Assembly (NCBI GenBank): GCA_905250125.1
Contig: CAJNOL010000112.1
Location: 1 to 64,000, forward strand
DNA: 64,000 bases
Origin: Rotaria sordida
Taxonomy: Eukaryota > Rotifera > Eurotatoria > Philodinida > Philodinidae
Direction: 5' to 3'
Shown here one piece after another: positions 38,368 through 50,162 of the stretch. Both the position numbers and the translations under genes were made by a program. Within the stretch, counting starts at the first letter, position 1. Each line of letters begins with the position of its first letter. The notes under the pieces were generated by a model, which had not been told where the DNA came from, did no database searches, and saw only the letters and a program-made list of their open reading frames with translations.

Positions 38368-40138
38368 ATGTCATCACAACGTTATTCCGAATCACGAACA
38401 ATTCAAGAACAAAGCCGTCATGGTAATGATGGATATGGTGTGCCATATACCTCACGGGTTACTGTACCTATTCAACATACAATAAGTAGTTATAATGATT
38501 TAGGCAATGAACGACGTGTACAAGACCGTCTTCGTACTCAAGATACAACTGTACAATGGGTCAATGATCCAATAAGTGGACGTGAAAGTTTTCGAGTTAC
38601 AGTCAATATTGATGGATTTAACCAAAATGAAGTATGTCAATATTAACAATTTTATCTTGATAAAAAAAAAGAGACATTTTTGTGCATTATAATTAGGTTA
38701 ATATTCGTTTTGAGGGTAATAAGCTTGTGGTTTATGGTGAACATATTGAAAATAACAATCAAGTAAGAATTAATTATTTTCATTCAATTTTTCATATTCT
38801 TTATTGTTTATCTAAATATATATAATATAGAATACAGCAAAAAAACTTATAGAAAAATCTTATGAATTACCTCGGGACCTCGATACGTACAGGTAAAAAA
38901 CATTATAATTAATCTAATTTTTATTTTTTATTTTTATTTTTTTTGTATTTTTCAGTCCACGAGTAACATATCCAACACCAATAACAATGCAAATCGATAT
39001 TCCATCACGTCATTCAAATGTAATCATTGATGATGGTCGTACATCTTCAAAATTAATATCTAATTATGATACATCTTATCGTACACAACCACGATATAGT
39101 CAAGAAAAAACTTCATCTGAATATACATCAACAAGAAAACTTGGTACTGGTGGTGGTGGTAGTGGTGGTAGTACTTATCGATCAACTTCAAGTAAAATAA
39201 ATATCTTAATATTTCTTTTCATACATATATATATATATATATATTCTAAAATATTTATTTTAGCTCCACGCATTTATTCAACATTTGATGATGGTAATAC
39301 TGGTCGTAATAATACATATTCATCGACTAGTCGTTATCAATCAAGAGACTCTCAAAGTCCAATACGTCGAGGATATATTGATTCTACAAGTAATTTATAT
39401 AATACTAATTTAAATACTCCAACATATACATATACTGTAACAAGTGATGATACTAAACCAAGAATAATATATCCAACAATATCAAGTGGTAATAATGATT
39501 CGGCATATGAAAAAAAATTTAGTGAAACACATCGTGAAACTCGTCATAGACGTTCAAGTCCAACAACAGGCGTACAATCATCACATGAAGTTCAACATAA
39601 TCGTTCTGGTAGTCCATCAATAGGTCGAAATTTTGATGAAAATCGTTTTCGAACAAGTCTCAATATTGGTAGTAATAATATAATACCATCAACATCATCA
39701 CGTAATGTTGAAGTACGTGAATTTTCACAACGTGTTGGTGGTGATACAAATAATAATACATATGTTGATAATATTCGTAATTATCAACCATCATTATTTA
39801 CAGCAGGTTTCAATTCTGATGCATTTTATCGAAGTGCTTTTCAACCACAAATATTTACTGATGATCATGGTCAAAATCGTATTGAAATGAAACTTGATGT
39901 ACAAAATTATGATCCAAATGATATAAAAGTATCTGTTAATGGTAATGATCTTATTGTTCAAGCTGAACATAATGTTAATCGACCACCAACAACATCATCA
40001 CGAGCTTATTTTTATAAACAAATAACATTACCATCAAATACAGATTTACAAAGTATATCATCACAATATCGTGCTGATGGAAAACTTCATATTACAGCTA
40101 AATTATCTAATGATCAAGCTTCCATTAGATATCATTAA
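38368..40138 (+). CDS. Small heat-shock protein with two alpha-crystallin domains
   Basis: ATP-independent chaperone that holds unfolding proteins. Exons 38368-38631, 38697-38762, 38831-38892, 38956-39191 and 39264-40138 give 500 aa. The first alpha-crystallin domain (about 62-125) includes RESFRVTVNIDGFNQNEVNI and FEGNKLVVYGEH. The second (about 405-490) includes NRIEMKLDVQNYDPNDIKV, NGNDLIVQAEH and ADGKLHITAKL. Between them is a long Ser/Thr/Tyr/Arg-rich linker of low complexity, making the protein more than twice the length of a standard sHSP. Two-domain sHSPs are known in flatworms and some other invertebrates. The last intron (39192-39263) is 72 bp and has no stop in frame, so retaining it would add 24 residues without breaking the protein. 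Confidence 0.9.
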
Positions 40139-41261
40139 AGTCTCTTGCTTTTTTTCTTTCTTTTTTTTTCTATTTTCAGCCTGGAAGATTTATTCTTTTT
40201 TTTTTTCTCTTTTTTTTTTAAATTTAAATAAATATATATAATTTTCTCACGATATTTACTTAAAAAAAATTTTAATGAAATAATATAAATGATTTTCATT
40301 GGCATTCGATACTATATAGATAATTGTTTTATTTTGAGAGATACTATTACAAGACTATGAATTAATAGAATTTGATTTCAAGCTGAGAATCAAGGTTAAA
40401 ATCGAATATAATTGAAGACGAATATTTCATAAGTAATGGTATTTATAACGATTTCATCGGTAAATATCGTCATCATCAATGTATTTATTTTTTGTTTTAA
40501 AAGAAAAAAATAATGGATCAAATGGGATATAATTTGCGATGTAAAAGTAATTATCGAAATTTTAATTCATGGTTCTTCGTTCAGAAATATCAGAGAGACC
40601 ACATTCTTGTTCTAATTGAAAAAATCAAGGCTGAACTTCAAAAAACAAAATTGAAAACAAAGTTGATTTTTTTGAATTAACTTTGAGTGATAGAAAAAGC
40701 TCCTGGAATTTCTATACTCTTCAATGAATTACGTTTTGATCCACGTTACAATCAAAGCACTGAACAAGCTTTTCATTAATTTCAAAAAAAAAAAGATCTA
40801 AACAATAGTTTACAGATGTTGAACGAATCTCCATCCTTTTTTCTAAAACAGCATGTAGTTTTCTATAGATTCGAATTAGTTTTAATCTTTACTATCATGT
40901 TTAACTTCTGAATAATAAATTTTCTATCAAAACTAAGATGTAAAATACATATTGTTTACAGTTAAAGAATTACTGAGAAACTTTCTTAATTATGAAAGTC
41001 AGTAAAGTTATATACGGAGTACTTTTTCATTTATTTGATTTTTAAGAAAAATTTTTAATATATTGCAAGAACTCTTTTGATAATGTTTGGTATCAAAATT
41101 TTTTCTCATTCAAAGTTAATCCCAAAATAATTTTTCGTATGTTTTTTTTTTGATGTTCAAATTTGGCTGTTTCAATTGGACAAGAAAAGACTAAGATGTT
41201 GCTAAGCAGAGAGTCATGAGTCGAGATTTTCACAATTACTTTTGGATTATAAGTTACTCTT

Positions 41262-41888
41262 ATGAGAAAATCTCCTCAGATGTACTAGTCCGATTTCAAT
41301 GTTCTTTTTTTTGTTTATAGACACTATATAATGTTCTAATGAAAGTCCTAAAGGGATTTGTATTTGTATGGAGATTTGACTAAACTATCGAATTTTTAGT
41401 ATGTCTATTTTCTGGAAGCTCCAGCTTTTTAGAAAACTCGTATTTTCAGATTTGATCTGAAAATTTGCACATATTGAGAATTCAACTAGGTTAGCTTTTA
41501 GAAAATATTCAAAAGGTTTGGACAAAGTCTCTTCAAGATATGAAGGTTTCAAAAAATGCATCTTGTGTACATTATCTATAGAAAAGAATCTACACCTTAC
41601 AAGTCTCATATCTCGAAGAGATTTTGTTCAAAATTTCTGAATTATTTAATGGCGGCTAGTTTAGTCAAGTTCTTTATATACACAAAGTTTCAGATTAAAA
41701 TTTAAAAATGCGAGATTTCCGAAAACTTGAAGCCTCTAGAGAATAGACATAGTAAAAATTTGATTGCTTAGTCAAATCTCAATAGGAATCTATATCATTT
41801 TAGGAGTTTTATTAGAACATTATGTAGTATCTATGGACAAAAAGAAACATCATTGGAATCGAAAGGGCATATCAGACGATGTTTTCTG
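41262..41888. mobile_element. Large foldback element, arms about 290 bp
   Basis: Nearly the whole 627 bp folds on itself. Left CCGATTTCAATGTTC pairs with right CATCATTGGAATCG; left ATATAATGTTCTAATGAAAG pairs with TTTTATTAGAACATTATG; left GGAGATTTGACTAAACTATC pairs with GATTGCTTAGTCAAATCTC; left GTCTCTTCAAGATATGA pairs with TCATATCTCGAAGAGAT. Arm identity is about 75-80% by eye. There is no coding frame worth naming; the 74-codon frame at 41385-41609 lies inside one arm. Confidence 0.8.
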
Positions 41889-43133
41889 ATTATTAAAATA
41901 GTAGAAAAATAGTCAATAATATTCAGTATTAATTTTGATTAAGTTATAGACATTTAACAATTACTATGTTTCTAAGAATACTCGTTACATTCATACTAAT
42001 TGATAGTAGTAAACAATTGTGATTTGTTTATTTATTGATAAAATAATAATATCAACAAAAAAATTTACTCTTCATCATATGTTATAGATATATTATCTTC
42101 GTCCATAATATGAGAATAAATTGTTTAGTGTATATTCATACGGGATTTTTTGTCTTCATGTTTCTATACTACTACTGATATGAAAAATATTTCTTCCTTA
42201 AACTTATATATTTTTTTTCCTTGTTTAATTTATAAAGTCATTAAATTCATAAAATTATAATAGTATACGATTGATTTATTTTAATATATATATATAATTA
42301 AGATTTTTATTTTTCTTACCTTACGGGTTTTTTTTTTAAATTTTTTTTGATTCGATTTTAATATAATCAAGTATTTCAATTATTCTTCTTCGTTTTATTC
42401 TTACCATCAATCATTTACAATTATCTTTGTTTTTTATTTTTGCTTTCATTTTTAACAAATTATCATTTAATAGCTTCTATCAACTAGATATATTATTAAA
42501 AATATATTTATCTAATGTAAAAACTATTACGAAAATATTCTTTATCAAAACAAAAACAAGAAGAACTAATATTTATGTATATATTTGATTATTATTGTCC
42601 GAGATATACATATAAATTATAATCAAATATTTAAATAAATGTCATAGATCTATCATTGAAATTTATTAAATTACAAAATCTAGTTGTTATAAAATTTATA
42701 CTATAATTTAACAAATATTAGCTTTTTTTCTGGCATCATAAGGTTTATAATTTATGAAGATATATTTTGATATATAGTAATTGTGTCATGATCTTTTTTT
42801 TTCTAGCATTCAAATTTGATTTTACTTTTCTCTTTGAACAATGTAAAATAATTAATTTTACAATAATTAATATTTTCATTTGAAAATCTCGAGAAAAATT
42901 ACAATCTTTCTCCTGAAGTCTTTACTCTCATTATCAAACAATTATGAATATTAATCGTATATTTTAATAGTTTGTGCATTTGGATCAATGTAATGTTTTT
43001 TATTTTTTATGACAGAAATCTAAGCAAATACATTTGATACTTCACGATCTCGATTAATTGAAAATGAAGTGGGAACGGGATACGCTCTCTAGGATTAGAA
43101 CGATCTAGGAGTAAATCCTTTTCAGCTCTAGAA

Positions 43134-43304
43134 AGTGTTTTATCTAGCTTAAGCGTCAAGGAAACAGTGCTCCTTCAAATATTGAACTGACTTTTGTGGT
43201 TATTGTACCACGTACTATGAGTTTGTGCTTCCAAAAAATAGGTGTTCACCTTCCCGGAGTTTTAACTTGATCCTCCGAAAGAGAAAATCTGAATAAAACA
43301 CTAT
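43134..43304. mobile_element. hAT-like MITE, copy A, with 8-bp target duplication
   Basis: A 171-bp element with inverted ends AGTGTTTTATCT and (complement of right end) ATAGTGTTTTATTC. Perfect direct repeats CTCTAGAA flank it at 43126-43133 and 43305-43312, matching the 8-bp duplications of hAT transposons. The internal block TCCTCCGAAAGAG is shared with copy B. Confidence 0.75.
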
Positions 43305-43779
43305 CTCTAGAAATTTTTACTAGCGTCGCCACTACGAAGATACCTAATACATTATTTTACTCTATTTCTAAGTGCATACGTTCAGGATTTGCTCAGCGTT
43401 TCTTGAATAGAAAAATCAATCTAATAAGAAATTGTTGTATGAAACAATTGATTGTGCAATGCAATAGCAGAGCTATGGTTAGAAAAATTTGATCAATTCT
43501 ATACGAAATTGTTAATTTAAAAAAATAAATAATAACAATCATACAACAATGACTCATTCTAACATCTTTTGCAACAAATAAAAAAGTGTTTCTCCGTTTT
43601 TTTTGTCTGTTCTTTTAATTTATATAATGCTTTATATGATTGTAAATATTTATTTTCTTTCCTTACTTAACAACATATTTGCATCATGATATATTTTTTT
43701 ATAAGAATTCTGTCAAAAAAAAAAATTCTGTTCGATTAGATTTATTGCAAAAAAAAAACAAACTCCGAAATAGATTCCA

Positions 43780-45100
43780 ATGGCTTCAAGTATTAACGAG
43801 AAAAGCTCATGTTCCATATGTGGTGTTAGAAGATGGATATTGCCATGTGATGGCTGTCATAAATCATTTTGTATTACACATGCAACTGATCATCGAGCTG
43901 AATTAACAACACAACTTAATAATATTCAACAACAATATGATCATTTACAACTTATTTATAATCAATATGAAAAAGTTCAAGAACATCCATTATTTTCATT
44001 AATTGATGTATGGGAACATGATACAATAATTAAAATTCAACAAAATGCTCAAAAAATTCGTGATGAACTTCGACAAATACATGAAGAATCAAATAATCAA
44101 ATGAAAACTATATTTAATCAATTTAATGAACTAATTCGTATTGGACGTGAAACTAATGATTATACAGAAATTGAAATTAATCAATGGAAAGAACAATTAA
44201 TAAATATAAGAAAACAATTAGAAACACCATATGATATTGAATTAATATCAGATAATAATTTACCATCAATTCATTTAATTAAAATTAATGCAACAAAACT
44301 GAATATAATGTTTAATATTTCTTCATTTTCTCAAACAACTCAATTATATGAAGATACAAATAATATCAAATGTTCTTGTGATAATGATGAACTTGATAAA
44401 CAACAATCAACTATTGTTGATATTAATGACAAATCGACTGTAGAATGTATAGTTATCTTTTAAATCAATCATTATAGACTTAATTTGTATTTTAGTTTCA
44501 GAATCGAATGAATCAAATGCCATATTGAAAGAAGAATTCGAAACAAATCTTAATTCATGTAATATATCATCAATTGAGCCTCAACTTCTACTTGATCCAA
44601 CTAAGAACAATCATCTTTTATTTCTTCAATTATCTTCTACAATTCAATCTCAAATACCTCAAATTCTTAATCAATTAACTGATCATCATTTACAAATATT
44701 CAATCAAAAAGAAGATTTTCTTAATCAATTACAATGTTGTGAACAAACTATTAGTTTTATTGATATTTCTAATATATCATTAGATGAACAAAATTATTTA
44801 TTAGATACGATTTCAGAACTAAATAATGTTTATTACATATATCTTCGAGGTATTCCATCAGAAGATGTTGATGAATGTAGTAATTTTTTTCGACGATATC
44901 CAAAAATAAAGGCAATGTTTGAAAATGAACAACGTCTTATGGTTCAATGGGCAATTGATACAGCAAATGAATATAAAAAAACCGGTGATATGTATATTGA
45001 AAAAGGTGATAAAGACAATGGACGTAAATGTTTTGAACAAGGTATTACATTATATAAACATTTATCTGCTTTTCTCAATGAAAAACGACGTATTCGATGA
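43780..45100 (+). CDS. B-box-type zinc finger and coiled-coil protein (TRIM-like, no RING)
   Basis: Exons 43780-44446 and 44496-45100, joined over a 49-bp intron (donor GTATAG), give 423 aa. Residues 11-38 form a B-box-like zinc site: C11, C14, C23, C26, C31, H34, H38. A long Gln/Asn/Glu-rich stretch with heptad character follows (about 45-165), probably a coiled coil, then an acidic linker and a second helical region ending in basic residues. No RING, SPRY or NHL domain is present, so ubiquitin-ligase activity cannot be claimed. Such B-box/coiled-coil proteins are common in bdelloid gene sets (my recollection, not tested). The start is the first Met, ten residues before the zinc site. A second gene begins only 80 bp after the stop on the same strand. 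Confidence 0.75.
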
Positions 45101-45180
45101 ATAAATAATATTCTATTAAAATGATTATTTTTTTTTTTTCTTTTTTTGTTCGTATATTTTTTTTTTCTAATTCTAGATAA
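45101..45180 (+). promoter_or_regulatory. Intercistronic spacer with splice acceptor (candidate trans-splice site)
   Basis: Between the two stop/start codons lie two T-runs and the acceptor TTCTAG (AG at 45175-45176), 4 bp before ATG 45181. Space for a promoter and poly(A) site is minimal. In bdelloids spliced-leader trans-splicing exists, so an operon-like pair is possible. Confidence 0.45.
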
Positions 45181-45663
45181 ATGACTGTCATGAATACTTC
45201 TCTTCTTGTTCTTCTTGATCTTCAAGATGAACATAAAAATTTCGAAACAATATTTGATTCACATATATTTTGTCGATTTACAAATAAAATTCAATGTTTA
45301 GAACATGTTTCATCACGTCTTACAAATATTCGTTTATTACATTTTTTTATACCAAAATCTGAACATATAATTATTGATGCTCGTCTTTTATTTTTTAATA
45401 CAATCTATTATATTTATTGTATAGATCAAATTAGTATTAATGAAATGAAACAACAATATGACTATCCAATGTTTGTTAAAATTTTTCATATTAAATCTTT
45501 ATCAACATATTTACATCAAGCAGCTATTGCACATTTAATTGAACAAGCTGAACGTCGAAAACATGAACCTGATGAACATGATATTGCATTACAAGCAGCA
45601 GCTGAATTTTCTGATATATTAGCTAATGAACTTTATGAATATATGATTGAAAAGATTGGTTAA
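45181..45663 (+). CDS. Uncharacterised 160-aa protein
   Basis: A single open frame with codon use like the preceding gene and no intron. I recognise no family. The N-terminal third has alternating hydrophobic stretches (LLVLLDL, NIRLLHFFI, LLFFNTIYYIY) typical of an alpha/beta fold, and the end is helical and charged (LIEQAERRKHEPDEHD). It may be a small intracellular signalling-type domain, but that is only an impression. The tight spacing to the upstream B-box gene suggests shared transcription, or that the two were once parts of one larger protein. Real coding is likely because the frame stays open over 483 bp in A+T-rich DNA and starts right after a good splice acceptor. Confidence 0.6.
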   Translation: MTVMNTSLLVLLDLQDEHKNFETIFDSHIFCRFTNKIQCLEHVSSRLTNIRLLHFFIPKSEHIIIDARLLFFNTIYYIYCIDQISINEMKQQYDYPMFVKIFHIKSLSTYLHQAAIAHLIEQAERRKHEPDEHDIALQAAAEFSDILANELYEYMIEKIG

Positions 45664-45815
45664 TTATCAAATGATGATTAATAATTTAGAATTGTTGTGT
45701 TAAATTTCTTCTTTTTGTATAGAATATTCATATGAATATTAAAAAAAAACAAAATGTCTTTCATTATTTTGTTAATTATTATAACAAATAGTCTGATGTT
45801 ATAATGAATAAAAAG

Positions 45816-45919
45816 CAGTGTCTTATCCAGAGTTGCTCTTTCGGAGGAGCGATTTCAAGTTCTGGAAGGACAAAACTGATGTTCGAAGGTGTACCATCTT
45901 CATACTGGATAAAACACTG
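45816..45919. mobile_element. hAT-like MITE, copy B
   Basis: A 104-bp element with inverted ends CAGTGTCTTATCCAG and CTGGATAAAACACTG, differing at one position. Flanking octamers ATAAAAAG and ATAAAAAA are a probable 8-bp target duplication with one change. The block CTCTTTCGGAGGAGCG is shared, inverted, with copy A. Confidence 0.7.
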
Positions 45920-48900
45920 ATAAAAAAGAACAAGAAAATTGAATCATTTCTTTAATGAGTATTCGTATTTATTTAAACTGTGCATGTAATTTAGTGAGAT
46001 CTAAATATTTTTTATTGTTTTGGTTACCTTACAACGTTTTTTATGACTGACTGATAATTTTGATTTTTAAAAGAAGATTCTCATAAAGACGAACAACTAT
46101 CGAGACACATACAAATCATTTTCATTCGTTACTCTTATCTTAAAAAACAATGGTAATAGTAAAACACTAGTTCCTATCAGTTATGGATTAGCATAGATTG
46201 TTATATATCATATAAAGTAAGATTCTGATTTCTATTAGACTAATCAAAAACGATTTTTCGGCCTTTTTTTTCAATCAGATGGTATGGAAGAAAATAATTA
46301 TTCTTATTTCATATGCATTTGTACTTTGAACAACAATGTTATTATCCAAATTCGATATGGTCATTTTGAATTAACGAGAATCATATGTAAACATATCAAA
46401 AAACAAGAAAGAAAAATAGTTCTTAAACAAAACAAAATTATTTTGCAATAAGAAAATGTTACTGACCTACTCTATATAGAAGACAATGCAAAAGACAAAA
46501 AATACTATGATAATTATAATGTCTGATTTGACGTTTTATTCTTTATGCTGTATGTGTCGATAGATTTGTTTTTTTTTTAATTTGTACTTTATTTAAAACC
46601 ATGTCGCGTTTTAGTATTTGCTTACGAGGCCTTTTTTTTTATTGATAAATAAATTGATTAACATTATTGTACTTGTCAAAGAATATTTTTTGCTTGTAAA
46701 CAGTTAGAAAGTTTTCTAAATTTTACATATCTGTACAATCCGATATTCAGTTATATAAGCTTCTTCAACATGTTAAAAATCAAATTGTTTATTTCCACAT
46801 TTACTATGAAGAGTTCGATCAAAATTAAATTTAAATTAAATTTCTTATTTAAAAATAAGATTAATAGAAAAAAAAAACTTGTCAGCGCAATTCCTTTCGA
46901 GCTAAAATGTGCAATTCGCATGTGTTCTTCCAGCCTCATTCCTTCGACTGAACGGAGGATCACATGAAATAAAATGAGTTTGCTTGCATGTGTAAAGTCA
47001 CGTCTACATATATACTTGTGAAGATCTTGGGTAGCTATTTGACATGAGCCTTCCTCATATTGATAATTCAGCCAATGAGGTGTTTCTACTACTTCAATCT
47101 CAACCGATTAGATTTTTATGTTGGTGGCTCAGGATATGGATGTGAGTATGAGTGTGGTGATGTTGTATATGTGTAGCACACTTGAAATCTGTCGAATTTT
47201 TTTCGATCGGGCCGAATCGAACAGGCCGGTTGAAATTGAAACATCGGTGTGGTTAGTATATCAACTACACAATCAGTTCTTTCGAGAACCAGTCTATTAC
47301 TTCAGTTCTACGAATAGATACGATGTAAAACTCATATAACTCTTGGAGCGTGGAATAGTAACAACTCCTATTTTAGTCTGTCATGTTTTATGTACTAACA
47401 TGAAGAACGAACAAAGATTTTTTTTAAAATGTTTCATGTAGTAACTCATATTGAACAACACTTATATTGTGCTTTAGATGACATTTTTCAATAATGTTAT
47501 AATTTCTTTACAATTGATAAGTTTGATCTATTCTTATTTGAAATAATTATTTAACACAGCTAAAAGGCATCTCAATTCGTAAAAGAAAATACTATTGTTG
47601 ACAGAAAAATAAGGTGAACTAAAACGTATGATTTTTATATTAGACTTCCTATTTTAAGATTTCTTGACGTCTAAATATTTTACAATTGCATGATACTAGT
47701 ATGTGGCAAAATCTTGACAATAGAACAAAGTTTTACTGATATTTTGCACTTAAAGCATAAACTGAAAATTACTAGCTACCGGGATTTTATAAGAATCCGT
47801 TAAAGTGGTCCAGAAAAGTGTGTTCGAAATTCTGAGATGAAAATTTTTTAATTGAGATCGAAACCAACTTCTAACACTTGGTTAACTTTTCGTGAGCATA
47901 ATAAATTTATTCAGAATGATCCAAGGCTTTCATCGTATGATGAGAAAGCGTTAACTCAATATGAAGAGTTCAAGTTTTGACAACTACTGGAAATTTGTCA
48001 GTTGGGAACTTCCAGGCTCATATCTCTTGATCATTAAAACCATGGATATCGTTAAAAACCAGTAAAATAGGCCAACTTTAATGCCCTCAAAAAAATTAAC
48101 AAAAAGGCGGGCAAAAATCTGGTGAACATCCGTCGGCTTTAAGAGGTCAATCGGATTGGACGGGTAACCGGCAGATTGGCTAGTCCCGTTCTAAATGTAA
48201 TGCGTTGGATGCGTGTATGCCTGTGGTTATGAATACGTGGTGTTCGTATGGGTGAAGCTGTGGCGGTGTGGAGTGCAGTGTGCATGCGTTGGTGTGATGT
48301 GTAAGTGTGGCAGTGGGTAAATTTGAATATGTGGGTATGAGTGTGATTATTTGAACAGTGAAGCAAAGCATTGACATCGGCACGCACATCAATATCCAAG
48401 TCGCAACGACGAACGTTATTTGTTCAATTTATAGCCTACTTAAAAAAGCATTATTCAAATAGGCATTCTATGCACTCGTATCTACATCATCTCGATGCTA
48501 TGAAACTTTGGTATTCGGAGTCTTTACTCATTTTCAGGTCGCTCAAAGTGGATGACGTTTACAGCTCGCTTTCAGTCAGTAAACGTGAAAAAATGTCAAA
48601 TTTACAGTAGTAAACAGCTAAATACAGATTTTAAACTCTCTGTATTTACAACGTTTGATCGGATGCAGAAACATAGCCGATATTTTATTATTAGCATAAA
48701 CAGTCGTATACAATTCATGTACTGTACATTACAACTATTCCAATCAATCTTTTAAGTATCATAAGTGGACCGTGCTTATACCGTTTTCACACCATAAACT
48801 ATATAGAATACGCCATAAATTCGTGATTCACAGACTGATGCTACATTATCAATGCAGTCATGCTCATCCAATCACAATTTTAGTTACAGGATGCCATCTG

Positions 48901-50162
48901 GTATTCTAGTGCATTATATACGGTCTGTTGTGTACGATAGTCTGACGTGACAGTACGCGATATAGGGCACGTCTAGGTGCATTGCACGCTTCTGTCTTAC
49001 TTCATTTTACCAACCGCTTTTGCAAGACCTGATTAATGTATTTCATGTTTTTGTAGCACTCCTCGACGATTAGAGTGCCATAGCATGCATCCCGAAAAGC
49101 TCTGACAGACTTTCGTACAGGTGTGAGCAGTGGCATGGAATTGTCGTATCCGTCTCGGTTATGTACCGTACGGTTCGATCTTGTCTGAGGATAAACAGAT
49201 AAACATAAAACTGGCAAAGTAAATTCGTGAGAGGTTACATAAAAATAGAGTAATCTCTACCATTTCACAAAAGCACAGCGCATCAATAGTATTTGAAGAT
49301 CTATATATTATTTTCGTTCATCCTAAAAACCCATCCAATATTAACGATGATAAAGCTTGGCAATTAGATATTTTTAAGCATCACGCTTTATAGTGTGGTA
49401 TAGTAGTCAACGGAAGTTATCGATTGACATATGAAGCAGTCCAAAAACATTGCTAGAATCTTAACTATAATAAAACAAGAGTTCTAAATAACATGCTGTT
49501 AAAAGAAAATATGATGCCGATGAGAAAGTTTGCATAGTCATTCTTCCATGGGCGGCTCAATGGTATTAAATGAACTTTATTAGAACTATTGATTATATAT
49601 TATTACGCAGCATCTGCCATAGATTTCGAACACTTTAATTATAGAAGATAATGAAGGAGTAGATGATGGACGAGTACATAGCCTTTACGTAGTTGCATGA
49701 AGAACCATAATGATAAAATCTTAGACGCCGTAGTGTCTAAAATTGCTTGCTTTGGATATGATTCGATTATTTTGACTTAACCGATCATCATATAACAAAC
49801 AACATTTGCAACAAAGGATAAATGTAAAAAATCTTATACGACCAACTATTTCGTCGAGTCTCAGTCGAAATTTGCCAAAGAAGAATGAAAAAAAGAAACT
49901 CTACGATTATAAATACTCATATTTTACCATGTGACTAACAAAATTTCATAAAACGCAAAGTTGACGGTAGTTGTTATCATAACTCCTTCACAGTGCATCA
50001 TTACTTTGCATTTCTTTCTTCAAACAAGTAATTGCAAAAGCATGAGAAACTTACGACACACAACTGTTATAAACTCACTAAAACGAAAATACTTCCACTG
50101 AACATATAATCATATATTCAACATACATTTCAACATCTCAAACATCTCAGAGATTTTCATCC
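45920..50162. other. Intergenic region, mixed composition
   Basis: A 4.2-kb gap. From about 47110 to 49260 the sequence is richer in G+C and CpG than elsewhere, with a GT-rich strand at 48190-48350. Frames at 47118-47339 (+), 48139-48399 (-) and 49002-49217 (-) have no recognisable domain. The block 49280-49620 (+) reads as a coding-like frame broken by several stops (it includes IIFVHPKNPSNINDDKAW), suggesting a decayed gene. The source is unknown. Confidence 0.4.
48190..48350 (+). repeat. GT-rich degenerate repeat
   Basis: About 160 bp dominated by GTG, TGTGG and GTATG motifs on the plus strand, for example TGTGGCGGTGTGGAGTGCAG. It is too irregular to be a microsatellite. It could be old telomere-like or minisatellite DNA. 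Confidence 0.4.

Larger units (their letters stand above)
40139..43779. other. Intergenic region with a large palindrome and a MITE
   Basis: About 3.6 kb. It holds the foldback element at 41262-41888 and the hAT-like MITE at 43134-43304. An AATAAA-like motif near 40225 follows the sHSP gene. No credible gene seen. Confidence 0.55.

Noticed and set aside
48139-48399. His/Thr-rich minus-strand frame as a protein
   Set aside because: It is the complement of the GT-rich tract, so the His/Thr bias is a by-product of the repeat.
45664-50162. Additional exons of the F-box gene upstream of 50163
   Set aside because: The F-box begins eleven residues after a good ATG, and no in-phase exon with coding character precedes it.
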